A stretch of DNA of 64,000 nucleotides, from positions 1 to 64,000 of the forward strand of contig QJNS01000193.1 of NCBI GenBank assembly GCA_004154925.1, in the 5' to 3' direction. The notes beneath the pieces were generated by a model. The model saw nothing but the letters and a program-made list of their open reading frames with translations, was not told where the DNA came from and did not search any database. This stretch comes from Monosporascus cannonballus (Eukaryota > Ascomycota > Sordariomycetes > Xylariales). Made by a program: the position numbers and the translations under genes. Below, piece after piece: positions 1-11,829 of the stretch. The number at the start of each line of letters is the position of its first letter. Within the stretch, counting starts at the first letter, position 1.

Positions 1-94
1 AGTAATTCTGTATTGTTTACAGATGTTTATTATTTATTTATGATTGAAAATATCATCCGTGGGTAGTGATGGGTACCCATTTGGGTACCCACTG
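1..94. mobile_element. Possible end of a DNA transposon (hAT-like)
   Basis: The squalene synthase relict stops matching its family at about 103. Reading the minus strand, the next sequence begins CAGTGGGTACCC and repeats GGTACCC twice, then becomes AT-rich. A CAGTG-type end followed by short GGTACCC repeats resembles the terminus of a hAT-type element cutting the gene off. The other end lies outside the window, so neither the inverted repeat nor the 8-bp duplication (candidate CAAACCCT at 95-102) can be tested. A plain rearrangement breakpoint is the alternative. Confidence 0.3.
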
Positions 95-102
95 CAAACC
101 CT

Positions 103-1013
103 ATGCTCGCGCAAGCCAACAAGATACGACAAGCAATCGCTCGCATGCCCCAGAGCGTTCAAGACCATCTCGGAACTGCAGTTGAGGGCAAGCTCGAGAT
201 TCTCTGGTTCGAACAGGTCTTCAAATTTATCAACGTGCTTGGACCATATCTCTTAAGGCCAGAAACAGCGGCCGTCATCATGATCTTCACGAATGTCGCG
301 AATGATGTTGTTCTTCTGCAGCAAGAGTCTCATCGATTTGTACAGATGGGAATCGTGGATCAAAGTTTCCTCACTCAGCCCGGCCTCGACGGAGAGGCGA
401 GTCAGACCGTCGCCGACCACACCAGCCACGTACCAGTAATAGAGGTCATACTCTTTGACGGCATTGACGCCGGCATCCCCGAAAGCCGCCTTTCGCGCGA
501 AATCGGCCATGCTATTTTCTAGGAATTCGGAGTTGTTCAACTCCGGAAAAGTGGGTCTATCCCTATTCGAGGTGGCGAAGATGGCAAAAGAATTCGTAAG
601 ACTTCCAAAAGTCTTCCAAAGTCTTCCAAAAGCTTTCCATTTGATTAATAATGGAAAATACTGATTGATAATGGAATGATAAAGCTTAATAAGCCATTCT
701 TCACATATATAGATAGTCCTGAATTTCCCCAGCTGTTGTTGGGCTTTCAGAAAAAATAAAAATAACTCTATCTTCTGTGACACACCTTGAGTCTTCCCTG
801 AACGTTTTCCCATACAAATCTTTGCAGGGTAGCCTCACCTTCTGTCTCAATTCTTAGATATTTCCCATCTCGTCGGTAATGTCCTTGATGATTGCTTGGT
901 AGACTGGTTTCAAATTCTCGAACTCGGCTATGGCGTCGTCGAACTGTACCAACAGTTGGCGGTCCTTTTCTTCCGGGCGATTGCCGGTAAAAGTCCAGCC
1001 ATTGGATTACCAT
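103..1013 (-). pseudogene. Squalene synthase (ERG9-like) relict, split by a solo LTR
   Basis: Two exonic blocks on the minus strand, 1013-864 and 517-103, encode a partial farnesyl-diphosphate farnesyltransferase, the first committed enzyme of sterol synthesis. Visible family blocks are [20 protein letters not shown], then [25 protein letters not shown] and [20 protein letters not shown], which carries the second Asp-rich motif (DxxED), followed by [11 protein letters not shown]. The N-terminal third, with the first Asp-rich motif, and the C-terminal membrane anchor are absent. A TAA stop directly follows the FWP motif; the same frame continues afterwards as squalene synthase. A 341-bp LTR separates the two blocks. 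GC content is normal, so this copy was not RIP-mutated. It is probably a decayed duplicate, with an intact ERG9 elsewhere; recognition of the family is firm. Confidence 0.85.
518..858 (+). mobile_element. Solo LTR of the copia family (TSD TATTT)
   Basis: A 341-bp sequence begins TCTAGGAATT and ends AATTCTTAGA, a 10-bp terminal inverted repeat with one mismatch. It matches the LTRs of the copia element at 2706-3035 and 36955-52256. Perfect 5-bp duplications TATTT flank it at 513-517 and 859-863. Removing LTR plus one duplication rejoins the squalene synthase frame between DEMGN and MADFA. It is the product of LTR-LTR recombination after a copia insertion. Confidence 0.93.
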
Positions 1014-1820
1014 CCCTAGCTGATTCGGATGGAGAGCAAAATAGAGAATATCCGATGTATTGGATTATTGCAAAACATCGGGCGCTCGAACTGCGTTAAT
1101 AGTTCAAGCGTAATATAGTTATATATTCCTACACGATGCGAGACCCATAGCGGCCGGTGATAGGGCAGATGAGGCCAGACCAGGCATCAGTATACGTGTC
1201 CGTGCTTGCGAAGCGATGAGAATATCCGATAAGGCAGAATATTACATTTGAGTGGGCTTACAGTATGAGACATACCGGCGAGCTTGAACAGTATATCAAG
1301 AAGGAACAAGAATCTCGCGCGGGAGATATGGAAGGTAATATGTAGGGGGCTACCTGGTTAGAGACAGGCGGTGCTGTAGGCCTTGGCCTTCATCCATTGC
1401 GAACCTCTTCTGCGAAGAGCCAAGGAAGCTACGTCGTTTCCTTGTATAGTAACCATATCACAAGATTTTGGATTATTTAAGGCAGCAATGGTCTCGCAAA
1501 GGAATTGTGTATGATATAATGTAAAGAGAGCGTTAATTCCGGAGCAATCCCTGTGATGCGCTAACGCAGAGTAGGAAACCCACCCCTTGTTATATGGACT
1601 GTGCTCTGAGAACATACGGAAATGCAAAACCGAAAACTGATTTCTGCTCGTGACTGTACAGGGCGAAAGTACTCAGTACAGGAGGTACAACTGGTAGATA
1701 GAGAACCTTCTCATTGGAAAGAAGGAAAAGTTGTCCGGAGCTACTTTTATCTGTACTATTTTTGCTCGTTTATCACGTTCCCCCTGCACGGCGGACCATG
1801 CGGCCGCGCACTAGCGACCA
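1014..1820. other. Unassigned sequence between the ERG9 relict and the LINE
   Basis: No gene is recognisable. Open frames here (for example a minus-strand frame at 1358-1627) have no familiar motif. Part may be the 5' untranslated region of the LINE that starts at about 1821, and part may be decayed squalene synthase upstream sequence, but neither can be shown from the sequence. Confidence 0.4.
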
Positions 1821-2705
1821 TTGGATCCGATGGTAACGACAACCTCCGGGATGCGTGCCCGCAACACAACCACTCAGGGTTGCCGAACAGCACCACGACC
1901 CAAGAGAACGCGTAAGGCAACCACCAAGGTCCTGGGAGACTCAACGGACACTCCAAGCTCAATCGATTATGACTGGAGCAACCCGCTGCTAATCACTCTC
2001 CAGCCGCTGATGACGACAACGGCGGGATAATAGTCTTGTCCCAGCAGGAGAGTGGAAAGCAAGCCTTAATGAGATAGCACAACTTATCAGAAGCTTTAAG
2101 AACACAATCACAGAACAAAACAACATCATTAAAAGTACCAAGACCGACCTCGCTGAGATAAAGGCAGAGCAGCCGATTCTTAATATTCAAAATTCCAAAA
2201 CTACAAGAACTGGTCCGAGCTCTACAGCACAGGTGAGCACTACCCCGAGGCCACCAACACCAGTACGAAGTCGGGCAGGCGACAAAGGGGTCGATTGCGA
2301 GCATTTCAAGATCAGCAACCCACCAGAACGCAAGTAAGAACCTTAAAGCCTGCGAATCAGCACGAAACCGAAACTAGGCTGGACCGACAACGATGAAGCT
2401 CCCTTCATGCAATACCTATCCACGGAGGCGGCAAATTCGTACATCCGGAATGCATTTAGAGATACCGAGGGGACCGAAGATGCGGAAGTTGTAGGTATTG
2501 GAACGACAAAGACAGGATATGTAGTCAGGCTCAAAGATCAAGCGAGCATAGAAGCGGCTAGAACCAATACAGAATAGCTTAGAGAACTTGGGAATAGAAT
2601 AGAACTTGTTAAACCATGGTTTAGAGTGGTAATATGTAGTGACCGAACAGATAACATCCTGCCGCTAGATAATGAAGCATAAGGAATACAGTGATTATGG
2701 AAGAG
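1821..2705 (+). pseudogene. Tad-like LINE ORF1, 5' half
   Basis: This is the first half of the gag-like ORF1 of a non-LTR retrotransposon. It has a basic Thr/Arg-rich N-terminus, a coiled-coil-like stretch (ASLNEIAQLIRSFKNTI, then NIIKSTKTDLAEIKAEQ) and a following domain containing YIRNAFRDTEGTEDAEVVGI. Frame changes and stops (for example TAG at 2575-2577) show decay. The frame runs to 2705, where a copia LTR begins, and resumes at 52262: joining across the copia and one copy of AAGAG gives an uninterrupted frame (VIMEENGMTGKGYNIQEIA). GC content is ordinary, so the LINE shows little RIP. The 5' boundary is uncertain. Confidence 0.8.
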
Positions 2706-3035
2706 TCTAGGAATTCGGAGTTTTAACTCCGGAAAAATGGGTCTATCCTTATTCGAGGTGGCGAAGATGGCAAAAGACTTCGTAAGACTTCCAAAGTCTT
2801 CCAAAGCTTTCCATTTGATTAATAATGGAAAATACTGACTAATAATGGAACGATAAAGCTTAATAAGCCATTTTTTCACATATATATATAGCCCTGAATT
2901 TTCCCAGCTGTTATTGGGCTTTCATAGCTGGAATATAGTTAATTCTATCTTCTGTGATACACCTTGAGTCTCCCTTGAACGTTTTCCCATACAAATCTTT
3001 GCAGGGTAGCCTCACCTTCTGTCTTAATTCTTAGA
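2706..3035 (+). repeat. Copia 5' LTR
   Basis: A 330-bp LTR with the same ends as the solo LTR at 518-858 and the split 3' LTR. It contains a TA-rich stretch (CACATATATATATAGCCC) near 2877-2894, the exact target later hit by mariner-2 in the other LTR, so this copy gives the unoccupied sequence. The solo copy is slightly longer because of small indels. Confidence 0.93.
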
Positions 3036-3050
3036 GGTCATGAGCCCCGG
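3036..3050 (+). other. Copia primer-binding site (half-tRNA type)
   Basis: Directly after the 5' LTR lies GGTCATGAGCCCCGG. Its complement carries CUCAU, the anticodon-loop core of initiator tRNA-Met, so priming by a cleaved tRNA half, as known for Drosophila copia, is likely. The match to a fungal initiator tRNA was judged by eye, and one position (C rather than T) deviates from the usual loop complement. Confidence 0.5.
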
Positions 3051-3249
3051 AAGCGAATAACTCCCAACGATATCAATAATAACAACACTCCTCTATATCT
3101 CACCCAAACCTTAACCGATTCACACCATTTCTTCACGCTGAAGATCATCAGAATCACCTCTTTCTGCCATCAAATTTTCAGCTTCATCGGACTACTCCTT
3201 CATATATATTTCAAAGAGTTTATATAACTTTTTGTCTTATTCGATAATT

Positions 3250-3996
3250 ATGGGTATTTCCAATAAGCCCTTTCTGCTTAAAGGCAGTGCCAACTTGGAA
3301 TTATGGTCTATTCGGACTAAGGCTACGCTTATACGCGAAGGCCTTGATAACGCTATAACTTTGGATATAGGAGATAATTTATCCCAATCCGATAATAACA
3401 AAGCCTTAGCTACTATACAGCTACTGTGCGAAAGCGGGCCTTTGCACTATATCAAGGCTATAACAAGTTGCAAAGAAGCCTGGGAAGTCCTTCATAGCGA
3501 ATATAGGCCTGAAAGATTTACAACTGAATTCCTTATATTAAAGGAATTCTTCAACTCTACTTACGACGACTTTCAATCTATGGAAGAATACCTTAACAAG
3601 GTTAAGTCGTTAACCAACGAGTTGAAATGGAAGGACCTAGAGCTGCCCGATAAGGTAGTTATAGCCTGGGTTTTAAATTCGTTGTCAGACGACTTCGAAG
3701 CCTTCGTTCAGAATATAACCCAGTCTCTTCGAAAGAACTCCAAGTTCTATACTTCTGAAACACTCTTTTCTTCGTTAATCGACGAAGAAAGGAGTCAGAA
3801 GAAAAAAGGTCAGTTGTTAGCTCTAAAAGGGGCTAAAAACAGCTGGAAGAAAAAGAATAACAATAAACGTTGTTCTTACTGCAAAATCCTAGGTCATATA
3901 TATAAGGACTGTTACTTTCTTCATTCTAATAAAGCTCCTTCGGGCTGGAAAAATCCCACTAATAAAGCAGGGAAGAAACCAGCCTCTAAGAGGTAA
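3250..3996 (+). CDS. Copia gag protein with CCHC zinc knuckle
   Basis: An open frame of 248 aa from the ATG at 3250 (the TTG-initiated extension to 3232 is unnecessary). It has the copia gag layout: an N-terminal LKGSANLELWSIRTKATL block typical of UBN2-type gag domains, a middle segment with MEEYLNKVKSLTNELKW, a basic KKK-rich stretch, and a CCHC knuckle CSYCKILGHIYKDC at residues 208-221, used for RNA packaging. It stops at TAA in 3994-3996. Gag-pol linker sequence continues to 4208, where Gypsy-3B interrupts it, and resumes at 31626. Whether this stop is natural or a mutation is unclear, because copia gag and pol are often one frame. It is likely a non-functional element. Confidence 0.8.
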   Translation: MGISNKPFLLKGSANLELWSIRTKATLIREGLDNAITLDIGDNLSQSDNNKALATIQLLCESGPLHYIKAITSCKEAWEVLHSEYRPERFTTEFLILKEFFNSTYDDFQSMEEYLNKVKSLTNELKWKDLELPDKVVIAWVLNSLSDDFEAFVQNITQSLRKNSKFYTSETLFSSLIDEERSQKKKGQLLALKGAKNSWKKKNNNKRCSYCKILGHIYKDCYFLHSNKAPSGWKNPTNKAGKKPASKR

Positions 3997-4208
3997 AAAG
4001 GGAAGCCAGAAGTGAAAAAAGGGGATAAATCAACCTTTACTTCTTCAAAACGAGAAAAAAAAAGAAGCCAATGAAATCGCCCTTATAGGTCAACTTATCG
4101 ATATAGATAATAAAAACCAACAAGTGAATATAACTAAAAAAACGGCTTCAAAAGCTGTTAATTTGAGCAAAAAGCGTCTAGATACAGCTTTAAACGACTT
4201 CGAAGACC

Positions 4209-4374
4209 TGTGAGAATACAGCCCTATAAGGATGAGGCTGGTAGCCGACCAGCCACCGATTAGCCACCGACCTACTTACTAGTATAAATCCACCATCTGG
4301 CAGCTAATCGGAAACGCCAGATGCAAATAACCTAATATATTTACTTTTTGGAATACGTTTTGCAACCGGTCGGA
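4209..4374 (+). repeat. Truncated 5' LTR of Gypsy-3B
   Basis: It matches the first part of the 206-bp LTRs at 4699-4904, 12280-12485 and 31415-31620, including the TATAAATCCACCATCTGGCA block. After 4374 the sequence jumps to gag sequence equivalent to 5167 onward in Gypsy-3A, showing an internal deletion. Confidence 0.85.
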
Positions 4375-4698
4375 AAACGAACGCAATATAACGACCGCGT
4401 CTCGGAATTTAAAGCAAAAAAAGGTTAAACCCTTTAGCAATAACTAGATTTTAGAAATTATTTATTAATAAAACCAATGATATTCGGAATTATAGCGATA
4501 TTTAACCGAATAATAAATAACAATATAGGTTAAAAAATAAACTTTTATAAATTAATTACGATATCGTTATAAAAACTTGAAGGCGATAAACGAATATCGC
4601 GTCATAATTGTCTGAAGTTTTCCGAATATACGTCGATTAAAAGAAGACTAAATAAAAGCTATTACAGAAATTTACGCCGAAAAGCCGGAGCGAAATGC

Positions 4699-4904
4699 TG
4701 TAAGAATACAGCCTCTATAAGGATGAGGCTGGTAGTCGACCAGCTACCGATTAGCCATCGACCTACTTACTAATATAAATCCACCATCTGGCAGCTAGTA
4801 AAAAACGCCAGATAAAAATAACCTAATACATTTACTTCTTGGAATATGTTTTGTAACTGGTTGGAAATTATCTTACCTAATTCATAATTATTTATTATTT
4901 TATA
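4699..4904 (+). repeat. Gypsy-3A 5' LTR
   Basis: 206 bp starting TGTAAGAATACAG. The end is RIP-altered (TTATTTTATA for the TTATCTTACA seen at 12485), but length and alignment match the other copies. Confidence 0.85.
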
Positions 4905-4919
4905 ATTCTTTTATTTTTA

Positions 4920-7900
4920 TTATAAAAAATAACGCGATAATTACCGGAAACAAAGTTCGCCAATTACAAAACAAATTTAAGTTATTAATCGAAAAAACTG
5001 CCGATCGGAACTTAACCGACAAACGATCGATTACAGTACGAAAACAGGCGAAAAAGCTTATAATAAAATCCTAACGGGCAAAGGACTATATTTCTCGGAA
5101 TCCCGAATTACTTTAAATATATAATAAAAATCTATCCCGATAACCGTTAATTAAAGAATCGGGAAACGAGCATAATATAATAACCGTATCGCAGAATTTA
5201 AAATAAAAAAAGGTTAAATTTTTTTAATAATAATTAGATTTTGAAAATTATTTTTTAATAAAACGAATAATATTCGGAATTATTTTGATAATTAGCCGAA
5301 TAATAAATAATAGCATAAGTTAAAAAAAATAAAGTTTTATAAGTTAATTACGATATCGTTATAAAAACATAAAAACAATAACCAAATATTATATTATAAT
5401 TGCCCGAAGTTTTTCGAACGTATATCGATAAAAAAATTAAATAAAAACTATTACGAAAATTTACGCCGAAAGGTCAAAGCAAAATGCCTTTATTTATATC
5501 TAATAGGCCATAAGCTATATAAATGGTTTTATTACAAACGTTTAACGATTATACCGCGTTACGTTTAATTATTTTAATTATGAAAAAAAACTAAAAGTAA
5601 AAGATTTATAGATTTTTATTAAAAAAGGTTACGTAAATCCTAGGTTTTTCGATAAGGAATATAAAGAATAATTTATGGAATTGCGATATTAATCCGATTA
5701 ATCGTTATTGGATTTTTATGTTAAATAAAGATTTCTAATTTATAAAATAAAGTTTATGGATATTTTTAACCAGGAAAATAATCGGGATAATAAACGTTTT
5801 ATTTTTAATCATTTTTATAAAATAATATTAAGGTTACGAAATATCTTATTATAAACAAACGTTAAGTTAGAACGAATTAATAACGTAATAAATAAGGTAA
5901 AACGTTACCAGGATAATTGAAAAAAGGCGAAGGAAAACCGATTATCTTTTATTAAAAGTATTAATAAAGATAAATTATTTTATTTTAATACTATTTGGAA
6001 AAAAAATCCTTAAAGCAAATTAAAGGCGCCGTATAGAAATATTAAGGATTACGGGCGTTTTTATATTTGGAAAGTAGATAGTCGCCGATTTAATTCCGAT
6101 CGGAATACGTTCGTACGATTTAATACCTTTGATTTTTATAAGGGGCTATTTAAATATTATAATTATAGAAAACTAGGCCATAAAAACGTAAATTATAAAT
6201 CAAAAAGGGATACGAAAACCTTGATATTTTGGTTATATGGAAACCGATTTCCAAAGGCCGTATAAAATATTATAATATATAACGATAAATCAGATTGGTT
6301 TTTAGACGTAAACCTAAAAAAAAAGCCAAAATAAGCGTATACGTTTAGTCCATTTGGGCTGATAATTATAAAACAGTTGGAATAAAGCCGCCTTTTTAAA
6401 AAAGGGCATTTATTAAAAAAAGTACGAAAGATATGGTAATACAAATAAATATGGATATCGGATTATAATTAAATATTAAAAATAAAATATTAACGAAACA
6501 ACTTAATTTCTAACTAATTTCCGTAAATATTCCGGGCCTTATCGGCGTTAATAGCACGTATATTAAATGTTATAATGCTTATAAAATTCCTGTTAATATG
6601 ATTAATATTAATGAAAATAAACGAAAATTTAAATAAATTTATTTTGTAATACGTTACGATCGAAAAGCGCTTAATTATTTATTATTTAAATTCGGAATAA
6701 GTAAATAAGGGATTTTATTAAATATAATTACATATTAACGGTTATACAGATTATTACAAAAGGTTAATAAATAAAAAATCGCAAATTTAACGTTTTTAGA
6801 TAAATAAATTTATACCGTTAATTTGATAAGTTTCGCTGAAAACTAGATATCTCGGAATTCGGAAATTAATAAGAATAAGGAATAATCGATTTTTTTGTAT
6901 ACTTAATGAATTTCCGACAAATTTATTCCGAAGAAATAATAAGAAAAATATTTCAATTATTAAGGGCAAAATATATAATAAATCTGATTCTAGGAAAAAC
7001 GCCTTTATTCGGCCTAATTTATTATATTTCGGAAACCTAAAAGAAGGTATTCGAAAAATATATTCAAAAAAACCTAAAGGCAGACTGGATACGTTATTCG
7101 AAAATAGACTTAAAAATATTAATATTATTTTTGCCTAAAAAGAACGGCAATTTCCAATTATATATTAATTATAAAGAGTTGATTCGGGTAACGGTAAAAA
7201 ACTAATACTTTTTATTTTTAATTTCAAAAATAATAAATTACTTAAGATTAATTAAAATATTTTCGAAAATTAATTTTAAAAATATTTATTACCATATTAA
7301 AATTAAAAAAGACGATTAATAAATAACTGCTTTCCAAACGTAATACAGATAATTTAAATATACGATTATGTTATTTGGCTTTATTAATATGCCGGCCGTA
7401 TTCCAGGCTTATATATATAAATTATTAACTGAATTTATTAATTATATATATATAATATATTTAAATAATATAATTATTTATTCGGATAACGAAAAGAATA
7501 TATAAAATATTTTTAATTAATTTACGAACGGTTATTATAATATTAATTATTTATGAAAATGTTTAAATACGAATTTTTTCAAAAAATACAGTTTTTAGAA
7601 TTTATAATTAATACTGACGGTTTAGAGATAAATTGCCGCCGGGTCGATATTATCGAAATATGGCCAAAATTATAGTTAATTTATAATATTTAAATATTTT
7701 TAGGATTTGCGAATTTTTGTCGAAAATTTATCGCTTATTATTTGCGTATTACCGAACTTATTATTAAGTTCTTAAAAAGAGTGTAAGGCAAAGAAAAAAT
7801 AACAGAATTCTAGTGATCCGAAAAAGTTAAAAGGGCGTTTTGAAATATAAAAATACTTTTTAATCGGCGATTATTTTTCGATATTAAGATAACGCCAAAA

Positions 7901-10600
7901 ATATTAGGGTTAAAATAAATACCTTAGTAAAACTTATATTAAAAATATTTTTATAAAAATACGGAAAGTATTAGCGCCTAATTATATTTTAGTTGCAAAA
8001 GTTAAATTTAATCGAAAAACGGTAGGTTATAAGGTAATAAAAATTATTAGCGATTATAAAACGCCTAAAATATTAGCGATAATACTTTAAGAATACGAAA
8101 AAAAATTCCTAATATTTATCGATTATATAACATTAAAGGATATAATAAAAGCGTTAATGCGTAATCTTAGAAAAAAGTTAGCCCGATAGGTTTACCGCTT
8201 TACGTAATATAATTTTTGAAATCTAATATTAATTAGGCGTCGCCAACCCGGCGGATGGGTTATTTAAATGCCCGGATTATAAATTAAGGGAAATTACGTA
8301 TAGAAACGTAATTTTTACGTTATTTAAAAAATTTAGACTTACGAATAATATGGCGGAAAACGTACGGAAAACGGTTACAGATATATAGCGCGATTTAAAG
8401 TATTATAAAGGGGCAAAAGGTTTTATAAAAATAACGCAAAATTCGTTCGTTATAAAATTTCTAAATAGATTTTAAATAACGGAAGCTTAAATAATTATTA
8501 TCCGTTTAAAAAAAGCGGAAAACTTTTATTATACGATCGTAAGACATTTTCGAAAAAGAAGGAAAATAAAAAACCATATATTTGCCGAATATATTATTTG
8601 TAAATAATAATGCAAATACGAATTGCAATAATAATATAATGAATAATTAAGTAATAATAACCGTAAATTTTGACCGTATTACGATTAGATATTAAAAAGT
8701 TTAAAAAGAATGAACTTAATGTTAAGGCTATTATTTATAATGAATATATTTTATGTTTCTTAACAAAAAAGTTAGTTAAAAACGAAACAGTATTAAAACC
8801 GAAAGTTTTCTAATTATTTTACGATTAAGTTCGAAAATTGCAAACGAAAAATATAAATGTTATGGAATTAATATAAATAACTAAACGTTAAGCCGGAATA
8901 AAACAAGAATATTTCCTGGACCTAAATAAGATTTTATATTATTAGAATAAATTCGTAATCCTGTTATAAAGCGCTTTACGGAAGTAATTAATTAATTAGC
9001 ATTATAATAATTTAAAGGTAGGATATATAGGATATGTCCGTATTTTGGAATTGATAACCAAAAAGTTTTATTAGGAAAACATAACGAACGATATTATGAC
9101 GGCTAGGGGGTTTAACCAACTATTAAACCTTAGTCGTACGGGTTTATGTTAGCAGAAGTATCGTGGGAATCTGAGCAATAGATACAGTAAAGTGTTACGT
9201 TTCGTAATACCAAAAGTGTCTTAAGTAACGAATTGTTATTGCAAGCTGGTGTTATCTAAACTATGGAAATAATAAGCGTATATATCCTGATTCTTTATTA
9301 CTGCTTATCTTTGTTCAGTAGAGTTTCACTGAGCGGTTGTTTAGCGCTGCTTAACAGTGCTCAGTTAAGACCCGCTAAGCATTAATTACGTGACTTCGAA
9401 CTGGCGTAGCTTTGTGGTCTTGGCCCGACCGTTTCCACAGGCCCAACCCGTTTGGGTGGTGACAAGATATCCGAAAATATATTAAATAATATCCGAATTA
9501 TTAGAGCCTAATAAAGTTACGTTATAAACCATATAGATAGTTATAGCTTTTACCGTTACTTAAATAATCTTTTTAAGAAATCTCGTTAGATTTTATTACG
9601 GGATTTCCTAAAAGCCTAAGTTTAGACGGGCTAAAATACGACGTAATCTTGGTAATTGTTAACCGCTTTACGAAATTAAAATTATTTATTCTTACGGTTA
9701 AAACCTTAACCGTAACCGAATTAACCCGATTGCTTTACGATAAGGTAAAATGCAAATTCGGTATGCCGGCTGGAATTATTAATAATAAAATTAAATTATT
9801 AATAAATTAATTTCGGGCGGAATTTTGTCAGGAAAGAAAAATAAAACGGCGAATATCGACCGCTTATTATCTGTAAACGGATACGTAAACGGAACGTACT
9901 TATTAAGTTTTAAAATATTACTTCCGTAATTACGTTAATAAATATCAAAATAATTATATATGGTTATTACGAAATACGAAATTTATATATAATAATATGC
10001 GGAACATATTTACCGGCCGTTTTTTATTTAAAGATTTATATAAATATTATTTAAGGATAATAAAATATTTTTCATAAACGTTTAAACGATATATATAAGG
10101 AATTAAAAAATGCCTCGAAAAAATAACAGTTATTTATTAAATAATATACGAATATTAAGAAAGGATAACGGCAGCCTAAAAAATATTATAATTAATGTTA
10201 TATGCCTATGGAATTCCACTTAAGGTAATAAGTAAATGTATTAATTAAAAACTTTAAGTTCAAAAATAAAAGGCTGATATTTATTTATATCCGAGTTGCG
10301 ATTAAAAAGCGAATAGGTTTTTAGACGTATAAAGTAATTTTTCTTACTAAATACGAACGGATATATAATATATTTTTAATATTTTTATTAAAACCGTAAT
10401 ATAACCGGGAACCGGGCGACGTTTAAATAGCGTTACCGGACCTAATAAAAGAATAAAAAAAAATAAGTAATAAGAAATATCATCCGTTATCAAGATAATC
10501 GAAAATAATACGAATATTTAATTAAATAAAAGGGTTAGTTCGTTAAATACAATACGTAAAAACCCTGAAAATGTTTTAAATACGCGTTTAAGATATTATA
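4920..10600 (+). pseudogene. Gypsy-3A gag-pol, RIP-ruined
   Basis: Fragments read on the plus strand through many stops: gag with a knuckle KYYNYRKLGHKNVNYK near 6150-6200 in which both first Cys of CCHC have become Tyr (TGT to TAT); reverse transcriptase with NGNFQLYINYKELIRVTVKN near 7141, then VMLFGFINMPAVFQAYIYK near 7370, and the catalytic YLDD changed to YLNN near 7455; integrase further on; and a chromodomain-like EYLIK.KG...KYNT near 10505-10595 whose tryptophans have become stops. Domain order gag, RT, integrase, chromodomain is that of Ty3/gypsy chromoviruses. A solo LTR at 9095-9465 breaks the integrase part. Confidence 0.82.
9095..9465 (-). mobile_element. Solo LTR, Gypsy-1 superfamily (TSD GATAT)
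   Basis: It reads TATGACGGCTAGGGGG... in plus orientation, so it is inverted. Duplication GATAT occurs at 9090-9094 and 9466-9470. The homologous site in Gypsy-3B (near 28620) lacks the insert, confirming the boundaries. Its U3 half, with CTGCTTAGCA-like motifs, matches the solo LTR at 25655-26026 and differs from the Gypsy-1/2 and Gypsy-4 LTRs. Confidence 0.88.
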
Positions 10601-11331
10601 ACGTTACGACAAAAAGGTTAAATACGTATATAAGAAATAAAATAATTTAAAAATTATAAGATAATAATAACCCGATCGAAAATTAATTACCTAATTATTA
10701 TAAGAATTACAAAAAGTAATTTTAAGCAAAATTAAGATATTAATATTAAAATATTATTTAATTATATAATTATTTTTAAGTTTTTAGTAAGTAATTATTT
10801 TGTCCTATACCGGTCGGAAATCGTTAAACGATATAAAAGGAATTAAACTTTTATTTCGAAAATAAGATTTCGCATTTAATTATTAAGTTTTGCGTTAATT
10901 AACCTTTAATAGGCGTATTAGGGAAGTTAACATAAGAATATGAAAAAGTAATCGGAAAATATACGATAACAAAAGGCGAATACGCTTATTAAATTTATTA
11001 GGCGTAAAACCTAGAAAGACCTTAGGAATGTCCCACTTTTTACGAAGAACAGGGTCTAAGTAACCGGAATACAGTTTATTACTGGTCGGAAACAGGATGC
11101 CGTCCTTAAAATGCGTGGCGTATTTGAGTTTAGTAATAACTTTACCGGGTAAAGGCGTTTTTTAATTATAGTTATTAATGAATATTAAAGACTTATTAAG
11201 ATATTAAAAAACGGGCAAAGAATATTCGTAAACGGAAAACGTAACGGTATAACGGTTTTAGAAAATTATTTTATTTATAAAAATATCTTAAAATTGCGCC
11301 TAATTAAAAATTAATTGCGGAATAACGGGAA

Positions 11332-11829
11332 AAAGATTATAATATTTATAAAAAGGACTTAAATTTTTAAATTTATAAAACGGCGTTAAAATTAAATTTT
11401 CGTAATTATAACGGATAATCGGAAATCGATTTTCGTTATATTAAAAAAACGATATACCTTAATAATAATTATATTAAAAGCGAACTCGGTTTCGCGAAAA
11501 ACGTCGAGTCGACGACCGACCGCAATTACGTTAAAACGTTTATATTAGGTACCCGTAATATAAGCTTTTTTAAGTTCGTTAATTAACTCCTAATTATCGA
11601 TACCGAATTAAAAACCATTGAGCGACACCTTTAAAAACAACCGGAATTTGAACGGAAATTAAATAATGATATTAATAATATTAAAAATAATAATTTATTA
11701 AGCGAAATATCTTATAATAATAACTGGTTACGATATAACTTAAGGTGTCCGAAACTTAAACGTAAACTGTACGATAATCGAAATAACGTTATATTATATA
11801 AATATAATACGGTTTATTTCCGTTTGTAA
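11332..11829 (+). pseudogene. Unknown extra ORF of Gypsy-3, downstream of the chromodomain
   Basis: A 166-codon frame with four internal TAA stops (each one RIP change from CAA, or explicable from TGG) lies between the chromodomain and the 3' LTR, where third ORFs or env-like genes sit. It contains FRYIKKTIYLNNNYIKSELG, TFILGTRNISFFKFVN and LLIIDTELKTIERHL. The equivalent stretch in Gypsy-3B (about 30480-30990) keeps the same order of words (LNNNCIKSKFG, NFFELIN, FLIIDTELK). I do not recognise the protein and assign no function. Confidence 0.5.

Noticed and set aside
1263..1346. Short peptide frame and the 89-aa minus-strand frame 1358-1627
   Set aside because: No motif, no conserved context; frames of this size occur by chance.
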